Assembly (NCBI RefSeq): GCF_019168305.1
Contig: NZ_JAHTBI010000004.1
Location: 50,400-114,399 of the forward strand
Direction of reading: 5' to 3'
Source: Pseudomonas aegrilactucae
Lineage (GTDB): Bacteria > Pseudomonadota > Gammaproteobacteria > Pseudomonadales > Pseudomonadaceae
DNA: 64,000 bases
Of the stretch, positions 27,414-36,820 are shown piece by piece. The notes beneath the pieces were generated by a model. That model ran no database searches. It was not told the origin of the DNA and saw nothing but the letters and a program-made list of their open reading frames with translations. How positions within the stretch are numbered: the stretch's first letter is position 1; each line of letters begins with the position of its first letter. The translations under genes were made by a program, and so were the position numbers.

Positions 27414-27431
27414 GCGGCCTCGCGAGGCCGC
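27414..27431. repeat. 18-bp perfect palindrome in the acyl-CoA dehydrogenase leader
   Basis: GCGGCCTCGCGAGGCCGC, 25 bases upstream of the ATG at 27389 on the minus strand. It could be an RNA hairpin just before the ribosome site, or a solo REP-like element; no T-run follows. Confidence 0.7.
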
Positions 27432-27509
27432 TACACAGTTGCGGACCAGTGTAACCGAACAACTTTTGCGAGACATAGGGTCATCTAACGACTGAATAGT
27501 CAGTTCAAG

Positions 27510-28793
27510 TCACGCCGTACGCACCGCCCCTCGCCTGGCCTGATGACCATAGGTCATGGTGCAGTTACGCCCCGCGCCCTTGGCGCTGTACAGCGCCTGG
27601 TCGGCAGACTTGAGCACCTCATCAGGGCTGCGGTGCTCGGGCAGGCGCTCGGCAGCACCGATACTGATGGTCACCGAGACACTGCCCGCACCTGCGGCAC
27701 CGCGGCGCTGGCGCCCTTGCTGGTCATCCTGAGGGCGGCTGTCCTGGTTGCGCAGCTGGATATTGTAGTTGGCGATCACCTCGCGCACCGCCTCCAGGTG
27801 CGGCAGGCACTCCTCCAGGGTCTTGGCCGCAAACACCAGCGCAAATTCTTCGCCGCCATAGCGGTAGGCGCGACCACCACCGGTGACCTTCGACAGCTTG
27901 CTGGCCACCAGGCGCAGCACCTGGTCGCCGACGTCGTGGCCGTGGGTATCGTTGAATTTCTTGAAGTGGTCGACGTCGGTCATCGCCAGCACATAGTTGC
28001 GCCCCAGGCGCTGCATGCGCTCGTTGAGCGCGCGCCGGCCCGGCAGGCCGGTGAGCTCGTCGCGAAAGGCCATCTGATAGGCCTCGTGGGAGACCGCCGC
28101 GGCAATCATCAGCATCACCTGGCTGCACATGATGTTCAGGGTGAAGGGCAGGATGAAGGTCTTGGGCAGCATCCAGAAAATACCGACCAGACCAATCACC
28201 TGGGCCGCATGCAAGGGCCGCGGTTCACGCAGGTACTGCACCACCAGCAGCACGAAGGCACAGAAGAACACCGGATACGCCAGCTGGATCAGGCTCATCC
28301 ACTGGCCATGCAGCGCCGGCCAGCGGATCTCCGCCAGCCAGCCCAGCAGCGCCTGCGGATAACTCTGCTCCAGGCCCAGGGCCACGCTGCCCACCGCCAG
28401 CAGCACGGCAAAGCGCGCCACCATGTCCTGGAACAGGTGGGTGCGCTCCTGCCAGGCGCCGTACAACCCGAACAGGATCGGCAGCAGCAGGCACACCAGG
28501 TGGAACACCACAGCCGCATCTTCACGTACCACGCCGTTGTCACGGTAGAAGTCGGTCTGGGTGTCGAGCAGGAAGTAGGCGATGTACACCGTGACCATCA
28601 GGAACAGTTCACGCTGGCGGCGGTACACCGCGCAGTAGGCCCCCCCGAGCAACAGCACCAGAGTGGGCAACACGTTGAACAGCGATGTGAAGAAGACGCT
28701 GAGGTCTCTGACATAAGCAGCCGCGAGCCCCGACACCAGCAAGAACAGCGACGGTAGAAAATGGCTCAGGCGTACAGCGGATAAACGAAACAA
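27510..28793 (-). CDS. Membrane-bound diguanylate cyclase
   Basis: 427 residues. About six transmembrane helices fill residues 1-235, followed by a GGDEF domain with the active variant motif GGEEF at 313-317 and the upstream metal/substrate segment DVDHFKKFNDTHGHDVGDQVL. It makes c-di-GMP from GTP. A charged, Gln/Arg/Gly-rich insertion (about residues 355-375) interrupts the domain before VTISIGAAE. The start appears to be TTG at 28793, supported by CGGAG seven bases upstream and a natural signal-anchor beginning; no closer ATG exists. It sits between the two acyl-CoA dehydrogenase genes without being coupled to either. Confidence 0.92.
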   Translation of the reverse strand: MFRLSAVRLSHFLPSLFLLVSGLAAAYVRDLSVFFTSLFNVLPTLVLLLGGAYCAVYRRQRELFLMVTVYIAYFLLDTQTDFYRDNGVVREDAAVVFHLVCLLLPILFGLYGAWQERTHLFQDMVARFAVLLAVGSVALGLEQSYPQALLGWLAEIRWPALHGQWMSLIQLAYPVFFCAFVLLVVQYLREPRPLHAAQVIGLVGIFWMLPKTFILPFTLNIMCSQVMLMIAAAVSHEAYQMAFRDELTGLPGRRALNERMQRLGRNYVLAMTDVDHFKKFNDTHGHDVGDQVLRLVASKLSKVTGGGRAYRYGGEEFALVFAAKTLEECLPHLEAVREVIANYNIQLRNQDSRPQDDQQGRQRRGAAGAGSVSVTISIGAAERLPEHRSPDEVLKSADQALYSAKGAGRNCTMTYGHQARRGAVRTA

Positions 28794-28931
28794 GGGAATC
28801 TCCGACCCGGCAGATCAAGTAATGGCATTGTGCCTTTAATGTGTCGGCAGCGCACATGAATAGATGAATATGCCGCAGGCGCTGTAACGGCAGGGAGGGA
28901 GCGAGGCTTAGGATTTATTCGTAACCCAATA

Positions 28932-28968
28932 CAAAAACGCCCGCCGGTGAGGGCGGGCGTTTTTTGTT
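28932..28968 (-). terminator. Terminator after the 601-aa acyl-CoA dehydrogenase
   Basis: AACGCCCGCC / GGCGGGCGTT stem (28936-28961) with T-runs on both sides; on the minus strand the tail is TTTTTGT, directly after the stop at 28981. It would also work on the plus strand, where nothing is expected. Confidence 0.9.
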
Positions 28969-28980
28969 TCAGGCCATGAC

Positions 28981-30786
28981 TCAGTACGAGAGGCCGAAGT
29001 GCTCTTCGTTCATGTCCATCAGGTTGCTCGCACCCGACAGCATGGTGGCGACGTGGGTGCGGGTACGCGGCAGGATACGCTGGAAGTAGAAGCGCGCCGT
29101 CTGCAGCTTGGCGGTGTAGAACGCCTCTTCGGTGGTGCCGGCCGCCAGCTTCTCGGCCGCCAGGCGCGCCATGTCGGCCCAGAAGTAGGCCAGGCACGCG
29201 TAACCGGAGTACATCAGGTAGTCCACCGAGGCGGCACCGACTTCCTCACGGTCCTTCATCGCGGCCATGCCGACCTTCATGGTCAGCTCGCCCCACTCCT
29301 TGTTCAACGCAGCCAGCGGCGCGACGAACTCGCCGATGGCGGTGTTGCCTTCATGGGTCTGGCAGAACTTGTGCACGATCTTGGTGAAGCCCTTGAGCGC
29401 TTCGCCCTGAGTCATCAGCACCTTGCGGCCCAGCAGGTCGAGGGCCTGGATGCCGGTGGTGCCTTCGTACAGCATCGAGATGCGGCTGTCGCGAACGTTC
29501 TGCTCCATGCCCCACTCGGCGATGAAACCGTGGCCGCCGTAGATCTGCACGCCATGGTTGGCCGACTCGAAACCGACTTCGGTCATGAACGCCTTGGCGA
29601 TCGGGGTCATGAAGGCCAGCAGTGCATCGGCCTTCTTCTTCTCCTCCTCATCCTGGCTGTACTTGACGATGTCGACCTGCTTGGCGGTGAAGTAGACCAT
29701 CGCGCGGTTGCCTTCGGCGAACGCCTTCATGGTCAGCAGCATGCGACGCACGTCCGGGTGCACGATGATCGGGTCAGCCGCCTTGTCCGGGGCTTTCGGG
29801 CCGGTCAGCGAACGCATCTGCAGGCGGTCACGCGCATATTTCAGGCCACCCTGGAATGCCACTTCGGCGTGGGCCAGGCCTTGCAGCGCGGTACCCAGGC
29901 GAGCGGTGTTCATGAAGGTGAACATGCAGTTCAGGCCTTTGTTGGCCGGGCCGATCAGGTAGCCGGTGGCGGCGTCGAAGTTCATCACGCAGGTGGCGTT
30001 GCCGTGGATGCCCATCTTGTGTTCGATCGAACCGCAGCTGACCGCGTTGCGCTCGCCCACGCCGCCATCGGCGGTCGGCATGAACTTGGGCACGATGAAC
30101 AGCGAAATGCCTTTGGTGCCCGCCGGTGCATCGGGCAGGCGGGCCAGCACGATGTGCACGATGTTGTCGGCCATGTCGTGTTCGCCGGCCGAGATGAAGA
30201 TCTTGGTACCGGTGACCTTGTAGGAGCCGTCAGCCTGTGGCTCGGCCTTGGTGCGCAGCATGCCCAGGTCGGTGCCGCAGTGCGGTTCGGTCAGGCACAT
30301 GGTGCCGGTCCATTCGCCCGACACCAGCTTGGTCAGGTAAGCCTCCTGCTGCTCGGGGGTGCCGTGCTCGGAGATGGTGTTCATCGCGCCATGCGACAGG
30401 CCCGGGTACATGCCCCACGACCAGTTCGACTCGCCGACCATTTCACTCACCGCCAGGCCCAGCGACTCCGGCAGGCCCTGGCCGCCATGGTCGATGTCAT
30501 GCGCCAGGCTCGGCCAGCCGCCTTCGACGAACTGCTTGTAGGCGTGCTTGAAGCCGGTTGGGGTCTTAACGCCCGACTCGCTCCAGGTGCAGCCTTCCAG
30601 GTCGCCCACACGGTTCAGCGGGGCCAGTACCTGTTCACAAAACTTGGCGCCTTCCTCAAGGATCGCGTCGACCATGTCGGGCGTCGCGTCCTGGCAGGCC
30701 GGCAGGCTCTGATAGTGCGCTTCGTAGCCCAGCAGTTCATCGCGAACGAAACGAATATCACGCAAGGGGGCTTTGTAATCAGGCAT
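28981..30786 (-). CDS. Acyl-CoA dehydrogenase, FadE-like (601 aa)
   Basis: 601 residues with the same architecture as the 592-residue paralogue: [61 protein letters not shown] and [21 protein letters not shown] with the catalytic Glu region. It acts in beta-oxidation, feeding electrons to ETF. Two overlapping PsrA-type operators lie 75-100 bases before its ATG, consistent with known control of the P. aeruginosa orthologues by the fatty-acid-sensing repressor PsrA. The C-terminal extension is typical of large FadE1/FadE2 proteins of Pseudomonas. Confidence 0.95.
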   Translation of the reverse strand: MPDYKAPLRDIRFVRDELLGYEAHYQSLPACQDATPDMVDAILEEGAKFCEQVLAPLNRVGDLEGCTWSESGVKTPTGFKHAYKQFVEGGWPSLAHDIDHGGQGLPESLGLAVSEMVGESNWSWGMYPGLSHGAMNTISEHGTPEQQEAYLTKLVSGEWTGTMCLTEPHCGTDLGMLRTKAEPQADGSYKVTGTKIFISAGEHDMADNIVHIVLARLPDAPAGTKGISLFIVPKFMPTADGGVGERNAVSCGSIEHKMGIHGNATCVMNFDAATGYLIGPANKGLNCMFTFMNTARLGTALQGLAHAEVAFQGGLKYARDRLQMRSLTGPKAPDKAADPIIVHPDVRRMLLTMKAFAEGNRAMVYFTAKQVDIVKYSQDEEEKKKADALLAFMTPIAKAFMTEVGFESANHGVQIYGGHGFIAEWGMEQNVRDSRISMLYEGTTGIQALDLLGRKVLMTQGEALKGFTKIVHKFCQTHEGNTAIGEFVAPLAALNKEWGELTMKVGMAAMKDREEVGAASVDYLMYSGYACLAYFWADMARLAAEKLAAGTTEEAFYTAKLQTARFYFQRILPRTRTHVATMLSGASNLMDMNEEHFGLSY

Positions 30787-30860
30787 AGCGATGAACCTCT
30801 GCTGATGAATCCTTGATAGGGAGACCGCGACATACCGACACGCGCTAGGCGGCTTTCGGT

Positions 30861-30887
30861 CAAACAGTTGTTTGAAACATACGTTTA
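30861..30887 (-). promoter_or_regulatory. Two overlapping PsrA operators
   Basis: CAAACAGTTGTTTG (30861-30874) fits the PsrA consensus [GC]AAAC-N2-4-GTTT[GC] exactly, and GAAACATACGTTTA (30874-30887) fits all but the last base. They sit at -75 to -101 from the dehydrogenase start codon. Confidence 0.82.
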
Positions 30888-30975
30888 CGCCGAAACCTTG
30901 TCAAGCACCCGCCAGAGGGCAGATCTGCCATGCCGAACTGCGCTCCGGCCGCCGCTGCACAAACCGCAGGTGCAG

Positions 30976-31002
30976 CCAAACGCCCGGCCTGCAAAGGCCG
31001 GG
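30976..31002 (-). terminator. Terminator downstream of the YjfB-like gene
   Basis: Minus-strand CCCGGCCT, loop TTGC, AGGCCGGG then CGTTTGG. Strong stem but a short T-run; it lies 53 bases after the gene end. Confidence 0.6.
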
Positions 31003-31054
31003 ACGCGAGATGAAGAGGTGATGAAAAGGGTCGCCGTGGGTAAGCCAGGACGGC

Positions 31055-31351
31055 TCAGGCGAAGGTGTCGATCAGGGTGCCGAGCATTTCGTCGGACGCT
31101 TTGGCCACTTTGACACCCAGTTCGACCTGGTGCTTGCCCAGTGCCAATTCAACGGTGCTGGTGGCCAGATCCATCTGCTGGCTGCGGTCCACCGAACGCA
31201 GGCGCTCGGCCTGGTAGTCGCTGGACTGGCTGGTGGCAGAACGCTCGACCGTGGTGGTGGCGATCTGGTTGGCCGCTTGATCGACACGGTTCTGACCGGT
31301 CTGAATCGAGCTCAGGCCGGCATAGAATGCGGAGCTGCCCGAGATTTCCAT
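31055..31351 (-). CDS. YjfB-family putative motility protein
   Basis: 98-residue protein starting MEISGSSAFYAGLSSIQTGQ. It matches the YjfB (putative motility protein) family in length and in the N-terminal hydrophobic/Ser-rich segment and the Leu-rich VELALGKHQVELGVKVAKASDEMLGTLIDTFA end. Predicted all-helical and soluble, with no signal peptide. ATG at 31351 follows CCTGGAGAAAATGAC, a good ribosome site. Function is not known; it lies alone between the fatty-acid and biotin genes, in the same relative place as the small gene downstream of bioD in P. aeruginosa. Confidence 0.82.
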   Translation of the reverse strand: MEISGSSAFYAGLSSIQTGQNRVDQAANQIATTTVERSATSQSSDYQAERLRSVDRSQQMDLATSTVELALGKHQVELGVKVAKASDEMLGTLIDTFA

Positions 31352-31470
31352 GTCATTTTCTCCAGGTGGCAGGTGCCACGGGTAACAATCAATGCGCCTA
31401 TTGAAGCAGACCAACAGGCAAAAGGCCCGACAAAAACACTAATGGCACAGTGCCCGCCAATAGACTCAGC

Positions 31471-32151
31471 CTAGTCCAGAAGGTCCAGTTGCAGATGCTC
31501 GGCCACGGCCTGGGCGCTGACCCCCTTGAGCTTGGGCACGCGCCCAAGGCAAGGCGCCGGCAGGCGCTCGGCCAGGGTGGCGAGGTTTTCTTCCAGGCGC
31601 GAGGTACGCGGCTCGATGATATTGGCCACCCAACCGGCCAGCGGCAGGCCATCACGGGCAATGGCCTCGGCACTGAGCAGCGCATGATTGATGCAGCCCA
31701 GGCGTACGCCGACCACCAGGATCACCGGCAACTGCAGCGCAATGGCAAGATCGGACAGGTTGGCCTGGTCGGACAACGGCACGCGCCAGCCGCCCGCCCC
31801 TTCGATCAGGGTAAAGTCCGCGCCCTGTGCCAGTACCTCGCGCATCGGCGCCAGCAACGCCTGCACGCTCAGCGCCACGCCTGCCTCACGCGCCGCCAGG
31901 TGCGGGGCAATGGCCGGCTCGAAAGCAAACGGGTTGACCTGCGCATAAGGCAGTTCGATGCTGCTTTGCGCCATCAATGCCAGTGCATCCACGTTGCGCA
32001 GCCCCTTGGGGGTAACACTGCACCCCGAGGCGACCGGCTTGGCACCCAGGGTGCTCAGTCCGGCAAGGCCGGCGGCGTGCAACAGCCCGGCGGCAATGGT
32101 GGTCTTGCCCACGTCGGTATCGGTGCCGGCGATGAAATAGGCAGCATGCAT
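31471..32151 (-). CDS. bioD: Dethiobiotin synthetase BioD
   Basis: 226 residues with the P-loop GTDTDVGKTTIAAGLL, switch-like KPVASGC and the family motif LIEGAGGWRVPL. It closes the ureido ring of DAPA with CO2 and ATP to give dethiobiotin. It is the last gene of bioB-F-H-C-D and its ATG at 32151 starts one base after the bioC stop, so it is fully coupled. No terminator is clear in the 119 bases after it. Confidence 0.96.
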   Translation of the reverse strand: MHAAYFIAGTDTDVGKTTIAAGLLHAAGLAGLSTLGAKPVASGCSVTPKGLRNVDALALMAQSSIELPYAQVNPFAFEPAIAPHLAAREAGVALSVQALLAPMREVLAQGADFTLIEGAGGWRVPLSDQANLSDLAIALQLPVILVVGVRLGCINHALLSAEAIARDGLPLAGWVANIIEPRTSRLEENLATLAERLPAPCLGRVPKLKGVSAQAVAEHLQLDLLD

Positions 32152-32152
32152 C

Positions 32153-32977
32153 TCAATCCCCCTGGTGCTGCGGCTTGTGCAGTACCGCATACACTACCTG
32201 ATAGGTCGCGGGCAGTCCCTGCGGCTGGCGAAAGCGCTCGTAGGCCTGCAGCAGGCCTTGCATGCGCGCCCGACCGGTCAGGCCGGCCGGGCGCCCGGGG
32301 TTGAGGTTGTGTGCGCCCAGCGCCTTGAGCTCGTGGGTCAGGCTGCGTACATCAGGGTAATGCAGCACATGCGGCTGGGCCTGCAGGCCGAGCACCTGCA
32401 GCCCACTGTCGGCGCACAGCCGCTGGTAGTCCGCCAGATGGCGAAAGCGGTTGACGTGCACCAGGCCGTCCACCGCCTGCCAGCTTTCACGCAGCTCGAA
32501 CAGGGTGCCCACGCACAGGCTGGCGAACGCCAGCACGCCACCGGGCTGCAGCACCCGATGCGCCTCGCGCAGCACCGCGCCGAAGTCGGCGCACCACTGC
32601 ACCGCCAGGCTGGAAAAGATCAGCTCGACGCTTTCATCACGCAGCGGCAGGCGCTCGGCATCACCCACCACGTGGTAATGCGCCCCACCCTGCTCGCGGG
32701 CATGGCGCAGCATGCCTTCGGCAATGTCCACCGCCACCCCGAGCCCCTGTGGATAACGTGGCTGCAACAGCCGGCTGAAATGCCCGGTGCCACTGCCCAG
32801 GTCGACCCAGCAGCGCGGCTGCAGCGCCTGCGGCAGTTGCGTCAGCAGGCGCGCGCCCACCGCGCGCTGCAGCTCGGCGACGCTGTCGTAGCTGGCCGCT
32901 GCACGGGAAAAGGAAGCCGCTACCTGGCGCTTGTCGGGCAAGCCGCCAGGCAGGTTGGGCAGGGAAAGATCAGTCAT
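32153..32977 (-). CDS. bioC: Malonyl-[ACP] O-methyltransferase BioC
   Basis: 274-residue SAM methyltransferase with [15 protein letters not shown] (motif I), [15 protein letters not shown] and the later [21 protein letters not shown]. BioC methylates malonyl-ACP so the fatty acid synthase can build the pimeloyl chain for biotin. ATG at 32977 (MTDLSLPN) lies inside the end of bioH with an 8-base overlap. Fits the normal order in Pseudomonas. Confidence 0.96.
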   Translation of the reverse strand: MTDLSLPNLPGGLPDKRQVAASFSRAAASYDSVAELQRAVGARLLTQLPQALQPRCWVDLGSGTGHFSRLLQPRYPQGLGVAVDIAEGMLRHAREQGGAHYHVVGDAERLPLRDESVELIFSSLAVQWCADFGAVLREAHRVLQPGGVLAFASLCVGTLFELRESWQAVDGLVHVNRFRHLADYQRLCADSGLQVLGLQAQPHVLHYPDVRSLTHELKALGAHNLNPGRPAGLTGRARMQGLLQAYERFRQPQGLPATYQVVYAVLHKPQHQGD

Positions 32978-33701
32978 CGCCACTCTCGTGCAGGAAGGTC
33001 TTGATGGTGGCCGCCAGCTCCTGCGGGTACTCCAGCAGGAAGGCGTGGGAACTGTCCTCGACAATGCCCACCTCGACGTCCGGCAACAGTTCGCACAGGG
33101 CCTTGGCCGCTTCGACGGGCACCAGCGCATCGCTGCCGGCGAACAGGTGCAGTTGCGGGCCGCCAAAATTTGTCAGCGCCGCACGGGTATCGAGCTGTTT
33201 CAGCACCTCCAGGCCCATCGCCAGGTACAGCGGGTCGGTCGCCGGCACGCCCACATCAAGCAACCTGAGCAGGCCGCGTGGCACCTGCGCGCCCTGGCTG
33301 CACAGCGATTTGAAACGCTTGAGCGTCACCTGGGGGTGGTGCCGACAACCATCCAGAAAGGCACTGAAGGTGTCCGCCGGCATCCCGTGGGGCCAGTCCG
33401 GGCGGGCCACGAAACTCAGGTTGCTGGCCAGCGTCACCAGCCCGCAGCAATGATCGCCGCGCCGCGCCGCCAGTTCCGCGGCGAGCATGCCGCCCAGCGA
33501 CCAGCCGCCCAGCCAGGTATCGGTGGGCAAATGCCGATCCAGGTAGTCGAGCCACACATGCACATCGTTTTCGGCCAACTGTGGCAGGTCGAACAGCTCG
33601 ACGTGCAAGCTGCTGTCCTGACCGCGCAGGCTCGCCGCCAGCGGCTCCAGCGCAGCGCGGCCCAGCCCCCAGCCTGGCAACAGTATCAATCGATCACGCA
33701 T
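32970..33701 (-). CDS. bioH: Pimeloyl-[ACP] methyl ester esterase BioH
   Basis: 243-residue alpha/beta-hydrolase: the nucleophile elbow GWSLGGML (GxSxG), Asp in [10 protein letters not shown] and His in [11 protein letters not shown]. BioH removes the methyl group from pimeloyl-ACP methyl ester, ending chain building. Start [12 protein letters not shown] at 33701 overlaps the bioF end by eight bases. The presence of BioC next to it supports the assignment over a generic esterase. Confidence 0.94.
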   Translation of the reverse strand: MRDRLILLPGWGLGRAALEPLAASLRGQDSSLHVELFDLPQLAENDVHVWLDYLDRHLPTDTWLGGWSLGGMLAAELAARRGDHCCGLVTLASNLSFVARPDWPHGMPADTFSAFLDGCRHHPQVTLKRFKSLCSQGAQVPRGLLRLLDVGVPATDPLYLAMGLEVLKQLDTRAALTNFGGPQLHLFAGSDALVPVEAAKALCELLPDVEVGIVEDSSHAFLLEYPQELAATIKTFLHESGDD

Positions 33702-34867
33702 CAGCAGGCTCCAGCAGTGGATAGCACTCGGCCAATGCATTCAACAATAGCTGCACCTGCGCCGCGCTGTGAGCAGCGGTCAGGGTCACGCGCAGTCGCG
33801 CACTGCCAGCCGGCACCGTCGGCGGGCGGATTGCCGTCACCATCAACCCGCGCTCGCGCAGCATCGCCGACAGGCGCACAGCGCGGGCGGCGTCGCCGAT
33901 CAGGATCGGCTGGATCGGCGTGAAGCTGTCCATCAGTTGCAGACCGAGCTGTTCGGCGCCCAGCCGGAACTGACGGATCAACGCATCCAGGTGCTCGCGG
34001 CGCCAATGTTCGTCGCGCAGCATCTGCAGGCTCTTGAGCGTGGCGCAGGCCAGGGCCGGCGGTTGGCTGGTGGTATAGATGTAGGGCCGGGCGAACTGGA
34101 TCAGGCTTTCGATCAGCTCATCACTGCCTGCCACGAATGCACCGGCGGTACCGAAGGCCTTGCCCAGCGTGCCGACCAGCACCGGCACCTGCTCCACGCC
34201 CAGGCCAAAGTGCTCGGCTACCCCGCCGCCGTGCTTGCCCAGCGTGCCGAACCCATGCGCATCGTCGACCATCAGCCAGGCACCCTTGCGCTGCGCCTGC
34301 GCGGCCAGTGCCGGCAGGTCGGCAATGTCGCCGTCCATGCTGAACACCCCGTCGGTCACCACCAGGGCGTTGCCGGTAGCCTTGTCCAGACGCTTGCCCA
34401 GGCTCTGGGCATCGTTGTGCAGATAGCGGCTGAAACGTGCACCACTGAGCAGCCCGCCATCCAGCAGCGAGGCATGGTTGAGGCGGTCCTGCAGCACGCT
34501 GTCACCCTGCCCCACCAGCGCGGTCAATGCGCCCAGGTTGGCCATGTAGCCGGTGGTGAACAGCAATGCACGCGGGCGGCCGGTGAATTCGGCCAGCGCC
34601 AGCTCCAGCTCATGGTGCGGCGTGCTGTGGCCGATCACCAGGTGCGACGCCCCCCCCGCCCACGCCCCACTGCTCGGCGCCGGCGCGCCAGGCGCCGATC
34701 ACGTCGGGGTGGTTGGCCAGGCCCAGGTAATCGTTGCTGCAGAACGCCAGCAGCGGCGTACCGTCGACCACCACCTCGGGCCCTTGCGGGCTTTGCAACA
34801 GGGGCCGCTGGCGATACAGCGCCGCGGCGCGCCGTTGTTCCAGGCGCGCGCTCAGATCGAAGCTCAT
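33694..34867 (-). pseudogene. bioF: 8-amino-7-oxononanoate synthase BioF, frameshifted as written
   Basis: A full-length PLP-dependent BioF (about 390 residues) split by one extra base. Residues from [20 protein letters not shown] to [10 protein letters not shown] are read in one frame from 34867; the rest ([21 protein letters not shown] ... [20 protein letters not shown] ... PLP-Lys segment [14 protein letters not shown]) is in another. The join is a run of eight C on the plus strand (34650-34657); seven would give [12 protein letters not shown] and an unbroken gene of 1173 bases. All catalytic parts are otherwise intact. Either the base is a homopolymer sequencing error, which is most likely, or the strain is a bioF mutant or phase variant. 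It condenses pimeloyl-ACP with alanine. Confidence 0.9.
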
Positions 34868-34874
34868 GCAGACC

Positions 34875-35933
34875 TCAGGCAGACGCGGCGTCGTAGAACA
34901 GCTCGCTGCTCTTTTGCTCCACCAGCGCCTGCTCGATGGCGGCCTGGTGTACCTCGTCGGCATGCTCTTCGCGTGCTTCGGGCTGGATACCGAGGCGGGC
35001 GAACAGTTGCATGTCCTTGTCGGCCTGGGGGTTGGCGGTGGTCAGCAGCTTCTCGCCGTAGAAGATCGAGTTGGCCCCGGCGAAGAACGCCAGCGCCTGC
35101 ATCTGCTCGTTCATCGCTTCGCGGCCGGCCGACAGGCGCACATGCGACTGCGGCATCAGGATGCGCGCCACCGCCAACATGCGGATGAAATCGAACGGGT
35201 CGACCTCCTCGGCGTTCTCCAGCGGCGTGCCGGCCACCTTGACCAGCATGTTGATCGGTACCGACTCCGGGTGCTCCGGCAGGTTGGCCAGCTGGATCAG
35301 CAGGCCAGCGCGGTCGTCCAGCGACTCGCCCATGCCCAGGATGCCGCCCGAGCAGATCTTCATCCCGGCATCGCGCACATACGCCAGGGTCTGCAGGCGC
35401 TCGCTGTAGGTACGGGTAGTGATGATGCTGCCGTAAAATTCCGGCGAGGTGTCGAGGTTGTGGTTGTAGTAGTCCAGCCCGGCGTGGGCCAGGGCCTCGG
35501 TCTGTTCCTGGTCGAGCTTGCCCAGGGTCATGCAGGTTTCCAGGCCCATGGCCTTGACCCCTTTGACCATCTGCAGCACGTAGGGCATGTCCTTGGCCGA
35601 CGGGTGTTTCCACGCCGCGCCCATGCAGAAGCGCGTGGAGCCGATGGCCTTGGCGCGGGCGGCCTCCTCCAGCACCTTCTGCACTTCCATCAGCTTCTGT
35701 TTTTCCAGCCCGGTGTTGTAGTGACCGGACTGCGGACAATATTTGCAATCTTCCGGGCAGGCGCCGGTCTTGATCGACAGCAGGGTCGAGACCTGCACGC
35801 GGTTGGCATCGAAATGCGCGCGGTGCACGGTCTGCGCCTGGAACAGCAGGTCGTTGAAGGGTTGCTGGAAGAGTGCTTTGACTTCGGCCAGGGACCAGTC
35901 GTGACGAAGCGTTGCAGTTGTGCTGGCGCTCAT
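34875..35933 (-). CDS. bioB: Biotin synthase BioB
   Basis: 352-residue radical SAM enzyme with the CxxxCxxC cluster motif in [19 protein letters not shown] and further conserved parts [32 protein letters not shown] and the C-terminal [12 protein letters not shown] arginine/cluster region. It inserts sulfur into dethiobiotin to give biotin. ATG at 35933 ([11 protein letters not shown]) follows AAGGAA; longer in-frame starts are rejected because they run into the promoter region. First gene of the bio operon, with a BirA-type operator about 95-130 bases upstream. Confidence 0.97.
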   Translation of the reverse strand: MSASTTATLRHDWSLAEVKALFQQPFNDLLFQAQTVHRAHFDANRVQVSTLLSIKTGACPEDCKYCPQSGHYNTGLEKQKLMEVQKVLEEAARAKAIGSTRFCMGAAWKHPSAKDMPYVLQMVKGVKAMGLETCMTLGKLDQEQTEALAHAGLDYYNHNLDTSPEFYGSIITTRTYSERLQTLAYVRDAGMKICSGGILGMGESLDDRAGLLIQLANLPEHPESVPINMLVKVAGTPLENAEEVDPFDFIRMLAVARILMPQSHVRLSAGREAMNEQMQALAFFAGANSIFYGEKLLTTANPQADKDMQLFARLGIQPEAREEHADEVHQAAIEQALVEQKSSELFYDAASA

Positions 35934-36006
35934 GGGTGTTTCCTTGTTTAGGCTTGTACTGGCGCCGGGACAGGAAAGCCCGCCGAGCGCATCACGGATA
36001 GCTCGC

Positions 36007-36061
36007 ATAGTTAAGGAAGCGCCATGCACTGTCAACCACCCGTCAAGCAGCTGGTTTACAA
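36007..36061 (-). promoter_or_regulatory. bioB promoter with BirA-type biotin operator
   Basis: Plus-strand half-sites cTGTcAACC (36029-36037, 7/9) and GGTTTACAA (36053-36061, 9/9) separated by 15 bases match the BirA operator TTGTAAACC-N15/16-GGTTTACAA. On the minus strand a perfect -35 TTGACA (36035-36030) lies in the left half-site, with a -10 like AACTAT (36012-36007) after a 17-base spacer, directed at bioB. Biotinyl-AMP-loaded BirA would block this promoter. The operator also covers the first codons of comF. Confidence 0.78.
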
Positions 36062-36761
36062 CTGGCTAAATAACAACCAATCATGTTTATTGTGCGATGA
36101 ACCCGCACAGCAACCCAGGCCCATCTGCGGCCCCTGCGAGACCGAACTGCCATGGCTGGACGAGTGCTGCCAGACCTGTGCGCTGCCCTTGCCCATGCGC
36201 GGCCTGACCTGCGGCCAATGCAGCCGACGGCCACCGGCCTTCACCCAGGTCGAAGCGCCGTGGCATTACGGCTTCCCGGTGGACGCGCTGATCACCCGTT
36301 TCAAGCATCAGCGCCAGTGGCCGCTGGGCCGTTTGCTGGCGCAACTGCTCGGCTGCTGGCTGGAGCATCGGTTCGCCGACGACTTGCCACGCCCGGCGCT
36401 GCTGCTGCCGGTGCCCCTGGCACCGCGACGCCTGCGTGAGCGCGGCTTCAACCAGGCCGGGATGCTCGCCCAGTGGCTGGCTGCACAGCTGGGCATCGCC
36501 TGCAACGCCCAGCTACTGCAGCGCCCGCATGACACCCTGGCGCAGCAGGGGCTGACGGCAAAGGCGCGTCGCAGCAACCTGCTGCGGGCGTTTCGCCTGG
36601 TTGATCCTGAGACGATCAAGGGTTGCCATGTCGCGATCGTCGACGATGTACTCACTACCGGTGCCACTGCACAGGCCTTGGCCAGCCTGCTGCGCCAGGC
36701 GGGTGCGCAGCGGGTCGATGTGTATTGCCTGGCGCGTACGCCCAAGCCGGGTAGCGCTTGA
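36024..36761 (+). CDS. comF: ComF-family phosphoribosyltransferase-like protein
   Basis: 245 residues: N-terminal zinc-ribbon-like cysteines ([22 protein letters not shown]) and a C-terminal phosphoribosyltransferase domain with the PRPP loop [18 protein letters not shown]. ComF/GntX proteins function in DNA uptake or in unrelated metabolism; the enzymatic substrate is unknown. It is divergent from bioB and its first codons overlap the biotin operator, so bio regulation and comF expression may be linked. The N-terminus to residue 20 is not diagnostic; a slightly later start is possible. Confidence 0.9.
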   Translation: MHCQPPVKQLVYNWLNNNQSCLLCDEPAQQPRPICGPCETELPWLDECCQTCALPLPMRGLTCGQCSRRPPAFTQVEAPWHYGFPVDALITRFKHQRQWPLGRLLAQLLGCWLEHRFADDLPRPALLLPVPLAPRRLRERGFNQAGMLAQWLAAQLGIACNAQLLQRPHDTLAQQGLTAKARRSNLLRAFRLVDPETIKGCHVAIVDDVLTTGATAQALASLLRQAGAQRVDVYCLARTPKPGSA

Positions 36762-36820
36762 CTTGCGGCAGGCTGGCGGGCACTTTCTGGGCCACTTGTC
36801 GCCCGAATGCGTGCCTGCCC

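Noticed and set aside
33694..34867. Programmed frameshifting in bioF
   Set aside because: The join is a plain G8 homopolymer without the slippery heptamer or a clear stimulatory structure; sequencing error or mutation is simpler.
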